NCBI GenBank assembly: GCA_017547315.1
Contig: JAFYQA010000089.1
Location: 1-7,149 of the forward strand
Direction of reading: 5' to 3'
Source: Roseburia sp.
GTDB lineage: Bacteria > Bacillota_A > Clostridia > Lachnospirales > Lachnospiraceae
DNA length: 7,149 bases
Position numbers and translations under genes: made by a program. This document shows positions 1 to 5,635 of this stretch, piece after piece (the first letter of the stretch is position 1; each line of letters starts with the position of its first letter). The notes under the pieces were generated by a model. That model saw only the letters and a program-made list of their open reading frames with translations, did no database searches and was not told the DNA's origin.

Positions 1-2835
1 AATTTTCTGTAAAATCTCATATACTAATGCCGTATCAATCGGTTTTTCTAAATGTCCATTCATTCCTGCATGAAATGCCTCACTGACATCCTCTGTAAAT
101 GTATTCGCTGTCATAGCATAAATCGGAATCGTCTTCGCCTCAGGATGCATCGATGCACGAATCGCCTTCGCCGCCTCATAGCCATCCATTTCCGGCATTT
201 GAATATCCATAAAAATCGCTTCATACTGTCCGACTTCTGCTTTTTCAAACATTTCCACTGCAATACGACCATTTTCGGCCCAATCTACCTGCATGTTCAC
301 CATTGCCAGTAAATCAGTCAGAATATCTGCATTAAATTCTGTATCATCTGCCAATAAAACTTTACGATTCTCAAAATCATAAACCTTAAGATTCTCTTCC
401 TGCTCTTCTTCCTCTACCGCCACAACTTTCTGGTCTTCTGGAATTCCAAATGGAATCGATACTAAGAAGGTAGTACCTACGCCTTTTTCTGATTCACAGG
501 AAATAGACCCCTCCATCAATTCTACCAGATTCTTTACGATAGAAAGTCCCAAACCACTTCCACCATGAGATTTGGCTGTACTTGCACTTTCCTGTTCAAA
601 TGGTTTAAATAAGCGTGACATCATCTCTTCTGTCATACCTTCGCCACTATCGGATACCTTAAAGTTATAAAATACTTTATCTTCTCGTTCTGATACTTCG
701 CGTGCTTCAATGGTAATCGTTCCGCCAGCCGGTGTGAATTTATAAGCATTTGACACAAGATTTAAGAACACCTGCTTCAAACGAAGTACATCGCCTATTA
801 CCTCTGTATCTCTCACATGATCCATAACAACGGCTAACTTCACACCTTTTGTCTTACACTGCTCAAAATAAATATCTTCAACCGTATGAATCACATCTTT
901 GATAGAAAGTTTCGCTGATTCAATTTTAATCTTATTACTTTCGATGGCAGACATGTCTAAAATATCGTTGATTACACCACTTAATACCTTAGACGCATTC
1001 TCCATTTTATTCAGATATTCCTTTACTTTTTCCGGTTCATCCAAATGACTCTTACAGATAGCATTCATACCCACAATCGCATTTAACGGTGTACGAATCT
1101 CGTGACTCATACGTGCAAGAAAGGTACTTTTTGCCTCATTTGCACTATTGGCCTGTGCCACTGCATCAGCAAGTTCAATATTTTTACTTCGAATTACAGC
1201 ATAATGGCGATTTCTGACTACCATGCTCATAATCAGCATTACAAATACAACAACAATCAAAACCCCAATAATCGCCACTTCCGTCCGCGACTTATACAAC
1301 ATATCCTGCCAGGTCAGCTCATAGGTATTTTTAATCGTATGATTCACGACATACTGTGCCTGTTCACGTTCTGTAATCGTCGCAATACATTTGTCAATGA
1401 TATTCATCCAAACGCTATGTTCCTTGCTGTGGCGAGATACTAACACCATCTCCTCTTCCATAAAAAAGCTGGTCATTACCGTAAAATTCTCATAAACCGG
1501 CTTTTGTAAATACGGCGAAAGCACATTCACGTTCTGTGCCATGAAGTCCGCTTCTCCATTTAGAACCTTAAGAAAACATTCTTCCGTAGAATCAACCGGT
1601 ATAATCTCAAACTCCGGATACTTCTCCTCAATATGTGTCCGTAACGCCATAAAACTTCTCGGCACCGCTAATTTATAATGTCCATCTTCTACCGCGATAT
1701 GATACTCAGTTCCCGGACGGCTTACAATCGCCACTTTATCCGAATATAAACGTTCTGACAAATGATAATTATTATTTAAAAACTGTGGATTCTGTGCTGA
1801 TACACCCGCTATCAAATGTTGTGGATTCTCTTCTAAATAATCGATTGCCGTAACACCGGAATCCATCATGACATATTGAAAACAGAATCCACTTTTTTTC
1901 TCAATCTGTTTTACAATATCTACAATAATTCCATCTATCGCACCTTCGTCGTTGATATAAGAATACGGCTTTCTATTCGGAATAAATGCAATCGTAATCT
2001 CCTTACCCTGTGCAATGTACTCTGCCTCTTCTCTGGTAAAAACTACTTCATTCCCCTGTGCTTTGCTATAATACTTTTTATTCAATTCATCTTGATAATT
2101 CGGTTTGATAGAATATAGCTGTTCCATGGCTTCGTTTAATTCTTCCATCAACACAGCATTCGCTTCACTTGTCACCGCATAAAAACCAGCGGAACCAAAT
2201 CGGCTGATAATCTTATATCCTTCATTCAATGCGTTACTTCCGATTGCCACTGCATCTACTAACCCACGGTCTAAAGCACTAAAACATTCGCTCGGTGTAC
2301 GATGCTCGTATGCCACGTAGGAAAATCCCTTTTCCTTTGCAAATTCCTCTAACTGCCGCTCCTGGAAACTGCCCGATACACACGCAATCCGCATTCCTTC
2401 AAAATTCGCATAGTCGTTATAATAGTAACGTTCTTCTGCACTTCTTACGTAAATAACGCTCGATTCTACACCTACGATATTCTGCGAAAACAAAAACTCT
2501 GCTTCTCGTTCCGGTGTCTTTTGTAACTCTATCATGAAATCAATACGCCCTGTTCGCATGTTCTCTAACTGCTTCTCATAACTGGCATATACAAACTCAT
2601 ATTCCCAACCGGTATAATCTGCAATTTCTCCTAAAAATTCCACACCATAACCGGAATAATTCCCATCGATATCCTGTGTAAGAAATCCCTCATATCCCAA
2701 GTAACCAATCCGAACGACTTTCGTATCTTCTTCGGCTTTTACAGACTGCGGCATTACTACTGCTATAAGTAGCAACAGCATCACCAAGTACCTGCCCCAT
2801 GTTCTTTTATATCCATTCATCCCAATTTTTTTCAT
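1..2835 (-). CDS. BvgS-like hybrid sensor histidine kinase with two tandem SBP_bac_3 domains (C-terminal end cut by window edge)
   Basis: This frame stays open for 945 codons from ATG 2833-2835 to the left edge, so the stop and possibly further domains are missing. Residues about 15-27 form a hydrophobic signal/anchor. Residues about 39-260 and 274-490 look like two consecutive SBP_bac_3 Venus-flytrap sensors (the second opens ITIAFIPNRKPYSY). A transmembrane helix spans about 520-540. HisKA follows with the H-box SHEIRTPLN, phospho-acceptor His578. The HATPase has an N-box (Asn692, Asn696), G1 DSGEG (729-733) and G2 GGSGLGLS (758-765). The receiver has Asp830/Asp831, phospho-acceptor Asp877 in MDIQMPEMDG, Thr909 and Lys931. 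No PAS domain fits the short gap between membrane helix and HisKA, unlike classical BvgS. The start is supported by AAGGAG at 2847-2852, 11 bases upstream. Inferred role: membrane sensing of a small solute, perhaps an amino acid, with internal phosphorelay. An HPt domain could lie beyond the edge. The domain call is secure; ligand and output are unknown. Confidence 0.93.
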   Translation of the reverse strand, partial: MKKIGMNGYKRTWGRYLVMLLLLIAVVMPQSVKAEEDTKVVRIGYLGYEGFLTQDIDGNYSGYGVEFLGEIADYTGWEYEFVYASYEKQLENMRTGRIDFMIELQKTPEREAEFLFSQNIVGVESSVIYVRSAEERYYYNDYANFEGMRIACVSGSFQERQLEEFAKEKGFSYVAYEHRTPSECFSALDRGLVDAVAIGSNALNEGYKIISRFGSAGFYAVTSEANAVLMEELNEAMEQLYSIKPNYQDELNKKYYSKAQGNEVVFTREEAEYIAQGKEITIAFIPNRKPYSYINDEGAIDGIIVDIVKQIEKKSGFCFQYVMMDSGVTAIDYLEENPQHLIAGVSAQNPQFLNNNYHLSERLYSDKVAIVSRPGTEYHIAVEDGHYKLAVPRSFMALRTHIEEKYPEFEIIPVDSTEECFLKVLNGEADFMAQNVNVLSPYLQKPVYENFTVMTSFFMEEEMVLVSRHSKEHSVWMNIIDKCIATITEREQAQYVVNHTIKNTYELTWQDMLYKSRTEVAIIGVLIVVVFVMLIMSMVVRNRHYAVIRSKNIELADAVAQANSANEAKSTFLARMSHEIRTPLNAIVGMNAICKSHLDEPEKVKEYLNKMENASKVLSGVINDILDMSAIESNKIKIESAKLSIKDVIHTVEDIYFEQCKTKGVKLAVVMDHVRDTEVIGDVLRLKQVFLNLVSNAYKFTPAGGTITIEAREVSEREDKVFYNFKVSDSGEGMTEEMMSRLFKPFEQESASTAKSHGGSGLGLSIVKNLVELMEGSISCESEKGVGTTFLVSIPFGIPEDQKVVAVEEEEQEENLKVYDFENRKVLLADDTEFNADILTDLLAMVNMQVDWAENGRIAVEMFEKAEVGQYEAIFMDIQMPEMDGYEAAKAIRASMHPEAKTIPIYAMTANTFTEDVSEAFHAGMNGHLEKPIDTALVYEILQKI

Positions 2836-2865
2836 TCCCTGTTCTTCTCCTTCGCATATATTTCC

Positions 2866-2874
2866 ATTATAACA
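2866..2874 (-). promoter_or_regulatory. Extended -10 promoter for the hybrid kinase
   Basis: On the minus strand the bases read TGTTATAAT, a consensus extended -10 (TGnTATAAT). The position 17 bases upstream reads only GTTTTA, so the -35 is weak and the TG extension would compensate. Transcription would start near 2859, giving a leader of about 24 bases that includes the AAGGAG at 2847-2852. Confidence 0.5.
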
Positions 2875-2903
2875 AATTCTAGCAGAAATAAAACTCTTTT
2901 TCC

Positions 2904-2932
2904 TTGACGGAAGTTCACAAATACTATAAAGT
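2904..2932 (+). promoter_or_regulatory. Candidate luxS promoter
   Basis: TTGACG at 2904-2909 matches the -35 consensus at five of six positions. Two overlapping -10 choices follow: TAAAGT at 2927-2932 with a 17-base spacer, or TATAAA at 2925-2930 with 15. Transcription would start near 2938 and leave a leader of about 65 bases. That leader holds a small ATCAA/TTGAT dyad (2955-2968) and no recognisable riboswitch. Because the -35 begins with the TTG that could extend the luxS frame upstream, the longer protein is unlikely. Confidence 0.5.
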
Positions 2933-3002
2933 TTTCATAGAAAGATACCTTTTTATCAAATTATTGATTACTATTATAAAAGCGCTGGAGGATGAGCTAA
3001 TT

Positions 3003-3482
3003 ATGGAAAAAATCGCAAGTTTTACTATTGACCATATCAAATTAGAACCGGGTGTATATGTATCCAGAAAGGATCATGTGGGAAGCGAAGTTATCACAAC
3101 TTTTGATTTGAGAATGACTTCTCCTAACGATGAACCGGTCATGAACACAGCCGAGATGCACACAATCGAGCATCTTGCTGCTACTTTTTTACGTAACCAC
3201 CCTGTATTCAAAGATAAGACCATCTACTTCGGACCTATGGGATGCCGTACCGGTTTTTATTTACTTTTAGCAGGAGACTACGAATCAAAAGACATCGTTG
3301 ATTTGATGATTGAAATGTATGAATTCATCCGTGACTTCAAAGACGAAGTACCGGGTGCAAGTGCCAAAGACTGTGGTAATTACCTTGATATGAATCTTGG
3401 TATGGCAAACTACCTTGCCAAACGCTACTTAGACAACACATTGTATGTGATTGATGATGCACATCTGGTTTATCCGGAATAA
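3003..3482 (+). CDS. luxS: S-ribosylhomocysteine lyase LuxS
   Basis: This 159-residue protein has the usual LuxS length. LuxS is a cytoplasmic metalloenzyme of the activated-methyl cycle: it cleaves S-ribosylhomocysteine to homocysteine and DPD, the precursor of autoinducer-2. The metal site is visible as His53 and His57 in HTIEH plus Cys124 in KDCGNY. Catalytic residues Glu56 and Cys81 (in GPMGCRTGFY) are present, as is the N-terminal block IDHIKLEPGVYVSRKD. ATG 3003 is preferred because GGAGG lies at 2987-2991 and the protein then begins MEKIASFTIDH, like known LuxS proteins; the in-frame TTG at 2904 would add 33 unrelated residues and falls on the -35. The gene is monocistronic, with no pfs/mtnN or metabolic partner beside it. 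It diverges from the sensor kinase and converges on the GH3 gene. All catalytic residues are intact, so it should be active; whether AI-2 acts as a signal cannot be told from sequence. Confidence 0.98.
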   Translation: MEKIASFTIDHIKLEPGVYVSRKDHVGSEVITTFDLRMTSPNDEPVMNTAEMHTIEHLAATFLRNHPVFKDKTIYFGPMGCRTGFYLLLAGDYESKDIVDLMIEMYEFIRDFKDEVPGASAKDCGNYLDMNLGMANYLAKRYLDNTLYVIDDAHLVYPE

Positions 3483-3485
3483 TAT

Positions 3486-3557
3486 AGAGCTTGCAAAACG
3501 AATACTTTAAAACGCTAAACGAAAGTTTATCGTCTTATTATTCGTTTTGCAAGCTCT
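3486..3557. terminator. Long near-perfect palindrome, probable bidirectional terminator of luxS and the GH3 gene
   Basis: Two perfect 19-base arms, AGAGCTTGCAAAACGAATA (3486-3504) and its complement (3539-3557), enclose 34 bases. The enclosed bases fold again: CG-c-TAAAC, GAAA loop, GTTTA-t-CG (3513-3532), flanked by more A-T pairs. The structure starts 3 bases after the luxS stop and ends 9 bases from the stop of the convergent GH3 gene. No T-run follows the outer stem on either strand. The inner hairpin is, however, followed by TCTTATTATT on the plus strand and TTTTAAAGTATT on the minus strand, which suits termination in both directions. A palindromic repeat element is an alternative. Confidence 0.7.
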
Positions 3558-3566
3558 TATGCCATC

Positions 3567-5333
3567 TTATAAGCGTGCATCAAACAATCCACAGAAACTG
3601 TCGATTGGGTCTTTTCCTTTGAATGCATCTGGACCAGCCATAAGCTGTTCAACTAATGCATCTAATGTGCTGTCTAATTTATCGTATGCATTGATATAGG
3701 TACGAGCCTGTGGCATATCCGCAAGCATAGTAGGTGCACCTACACCGATTACTACTACTGGAAGTTCGAATACATACCATGGAATCTCACCGCCACCTTT
3801 AGACATACCAAAGGAAGGTCTTCCGTTCGGCACATCACATACAGTAAGGATTAAATCCTGTCCTGCTACGAAGTCTGCAATCGCATTTTTACCAGCGAAG
3901 TACATATCGATGGTCGGTTTCTCACCAGCTGCAATCTTCTTCTGCATTACATCGAGTGGACTTTCGTATACAAATGCATCAAAGCCTTTTTCAATGAGAC
4001 GTTCTTTTAATTTCTCTGCTGCGCTTGCACCGCCGCCATATCCCATCATCTTCATAAGACCATCCATAGGACCTGCTGCCGGTTTAATATTAACAAGCAT
4101 GATTCTCTTATATTTTTCTGGTGTAATTGGTAATACATCCGCATCTTTATATTTTACAAGTGTGATAGCATCTTCAGCGATCGCTTTCTGCATATCTTTG
4201 TATTCCTGTGCTCCAAGCTTAGCAAGTGCTTCTGGTCCAGGAACCATCGCATCTTTTTCTACTTTATGAAGACCCATCTTAGCTTTTAAGCCGATGATTC
4301 TTGTAAGGGCTTCTGTCATACGTTCTTCTGAAATAATTCCGTTCTTGTATGCATTGCACATAGTTGTGAAATCTTCTTCCGGATCGTTGAAGAATAAGAA
4401 CATATCACAGCCTGCATTAATAGCAAGTGGAAGCATGTCCGCACGTTTCATACGATCTGTCATACCAACCATGTGAGAAGCGTCTGTTACTACCATACCA
4501 TTAAAGCCTAATTTGTCACGTAAAAGTGTTGTCATAAGGTCATAAGATAAAGTAGCAGGCATCATATCATCATCTTTGATATCCGGATTCAATGCTTTTG
4601 TATAAGTAGGCATCATAATATGACCGCCCATGATAGCATCCAAACCAGCATCAATCAATGTCTTATACACATATCCATAAGAAGCATCCCAGTCTTCTAC
4701 TGATAAATCGTTGATATTATTAGAAAGGTGAGCATCTCTGAAATCCAATCCGTTACCTGGGAAATGTTTTGCAGCACATGCAAATCCACCTAACTCATGA
4801 GCACCTTCCAAATACTGTACGCCCATCTCAGCAACAAGCTTCGGATCATTACCGAATGCACGAGAAATAATCTCTGTGTTCTGCCAGTTGTATGCAATAT
4901 CTACTACAGGAGCAAATGCCATATTACAACCGATAAGTTTTGCTTCTTCGTTAGACATTTTACCTAATGCACGAGCATATTCAGGCTTTCTTGTCGCACC
5001 TACTTTAATACCGGCACCGATCTCTGTTCCGCCAGGTGTCGCACCATCGCCACCCTTTTCTGTGTTACATGCGATAAATGCAGGTACTTTGGAATACTTC
5101 TGGATGTAACGGTTCTGATTCTGTAATTCGTCAGGACGTCCCGGATTGTAACGTAAACCACCCAAATGATACTTTCCAAGTAAGTCTTTGATGTAGTCTT
5201 CTTCTTTTGACTGTGTCAACTGGAAGAACAACTGTCCCACTTTTTCTTCGTCAGATAAGGACGCGATTGTATCTTCTACCCATTTGATATCCTCATCGCC
5301 TAAGCAATAAGGAATCGCTCTTAAATCTACCAT
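3567..5333 (-). CDS. Glycoside hydrolase family 3, NagZ-like (probable beta-N-acetylhexosaminidase)
   Basis: This 588-residue protein has no signal peptide or membrane segment, so it should be cytoplasmic. Residues about 25-350 form the GH3 barrel: AFAPVVDI (139-146), SRAFGNDP (157-164), KHFPG (189-193), the dyad Asp200-Ala-His202, and nucleophile Asp284 in GMVVTDASHMVGM. Residues about 380-588 resemble the GH3 C-terminal alpha/beta domain, starting EDAITLVK. The D-x-H dyad is the acid/base hallmark of NagZ-type enzymes, which remove GlcNAc from muropeptides or chitobiose-like glycans; plain beta-glucosidases use a Glu from the second domain instead. Two NagZ signatures are altered: the usual KHFPGHGDT is KHFPGNGLD (Asn194), and the usual EGGRV segment is EKGGDG (92-97) without the Arg. 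Substrate preference may therefore differ. ATG 5331-5333 has AAGGAG 9 bases upstream (5343-5348). No transporter or glycan gene adjoins it. The family is certain; the hexosaminidase activity is likely but unproven. Confidence 0.9.
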   Translation of the reverse strand: MVDLRAIPYCLGDEDIKWVEDTIASLSDEEKVGQLFFQLTQSKEEDYIKDLLGKYHLGGLRYNPGRPDELQNQNRYIQKYSKVPAFIACNTEKGGDGATPGGTEIGAGIKVGATRKPEYARALGKMSNEEAKLIGCNMAFAPVVDIAYNWQNTEIISRAFGNDPKLVAEMGVQYLEGAHELGGFACAAKHFPGNGLDFRDAHLSNNINDLSVEDWDASYGYVYKTLIDAGLDAIMGGHIMMPTYTKALNPDIKDDDMMPATLSYDLMTTLLRDKLGFNGMVVTDASHMVGMTDRMKRADMLPLAINAGCDMFLFFNDPEEDFTTMCNAYKNGIISEERMTEALTRIIGLKAKMGLHKVEKDAMVPGPEALAKLGAQEYKDMQKAIAEDAITLVKYKDADVLPITPEKYKRIMLVNIKPAAGPMDGLMKMMGYGGGASAAEKLKERLIEKGFDAFVYESPLDVMQKKIAAGEKPTIDMYFAGKNAIADFVAGQDLILTVCDVPNGRPSFGMSKGGGEIPWYVFELPVVVIGVGAPTMLADMPQARTYINAYDKLDSTLDALVEQLMAGPDAFKGKDPIDSFCGLFDARL

Positions 5334-5543
5334 AGTTCTCTTCTCCTTTAAAACTTGATACTATTATTTTACTTGGTATTTCCAAAATATACTAGTACTT
5401 TTTACACTTTTTACTTGTGCAAGTTGTACAAACTTTCTTTATCCGCTAAAATGCTTGCACTAAAGAACTGCACTTTTTATTTCTTATACTGCGTTTTTTG
5501 GAACTTTCTGATATACAAGTTTCACAAAGATTTTTTTGCCGGA
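5334..5543. promoter_or_regulatory. Upstream part of divergent intergenic region (GH3 / rpn) with short repeats and dyads
   Basis: No convincing gene lies here. It holds the GH3 ribosome binding site (5343-5348), an exact tandem 9-base repeat ACTTTTTAC (5397-5405 and 5406-5414), the dyad ACTTG-TG-CAAGT (5413-5424) abutting the palindrome TTGTACAA (5424-5431), and a 7-base inverted pair GTGCAAG (5417-5423) / CTTGCAC (5454-5460). This clustering suggests a regulator-binding region for the GH3 gene, but no family consensus was recognised. On the minus strand TTGGAA (5380-5385) and TAGTAT (5358-5363), 16 bases apart, could be a promoter, although the resulting leader would be very short. Confidence 0.35.
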
Positions 5544-5572
5544 TTGTTCTTAGATACACCCTGTGCTACCAT
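5544..5572 (+). promoter_or_regulatory. Candidate rpn promoter
   Basis: TTGTTC (5544-5549) and TACCAT (5567-5572) are separated by 17 bases, and the -10 is preceded by TGC, an extended -10 arrangement. Transcription would begin near 5579, about 54 bases before the rpn start codon. The -10 is imperfect. The more TATA-like stretch at 5612-5617 lies too close to the ribosome binding site to be useful. Confidence 0.4.
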
Positions 5573-5618
5573 GTCCTCACGATATCAATTTGCAAATTAA
5601 TTCGTAAAATATATATAC

Positions 5619-5635
5619 AAGGAGATATACATATG
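5619..5635 (+). promoter_or_regulatory. Very strong ribosome binding site of rpn, decides the start
   Basis: AAGGAG (5619-5624) sits 8 bases before ATG 5633. The 17 bases AAGGAGATATACATATG match, from memory, the phage T7 gene 10 leader used in expression vectors. This site selects ATG 5633 over the in-frame upstream ATG at 5498, which lacks a ribosome binding site and adds 45 residues unlike the family. Confidence 0.85.

Noticed and set aside
1102..2118. Plus-strand frames (1102-1443 and 1876-2118) opposite the kinase
   Set aside because: The minus strand encodes a continuous kinase with all catalytic motifs; the opposite frames are shadows.
2904..3002. Upstream TTG start for luxS adding 33 residues
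   Set aside because: The added residues do not resemble LuxS, the TTG forms part of a -35-like TTGACG, and ATG 3003 has GGAGG at a workable distance.
2938..3002. SAM or SAH riboswitch ahead of luxS
   Set aside because: The leader is only about 65 bases and shows no multi-helix junction or terminator/antiterminator pair.
3910..5109. Several 60-119 codon plus-strand frames opposite the GH3 gene
   Set aside because: They are antisense shadows of a well-supported GH3 coding region, without start signals.
5355..5600. 81-codon plus-strand frame between the GH3 and rpn genes
   Set aside because: No ribosome binding site, low-complexity Phe/Leu/Tyr-rich translation typical of AT-rich intergenic DNA, and it overlaps the regulatory region.
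5498..5632. Upstream ATG start for the rpn gene
   Set aside because: No ribosome binding site, and the extra 45 residues do not resemble the family; ATG 5633 has an excellent AAGGAG.
5619..5635. Expression-vector contamination suggested by the T7-like ribosome binding site
   Set aside because: The match stops at the start codon; flanking DNA shows no T7 promoter, lac operator or tag sequence and continues as normal genomic sequence.
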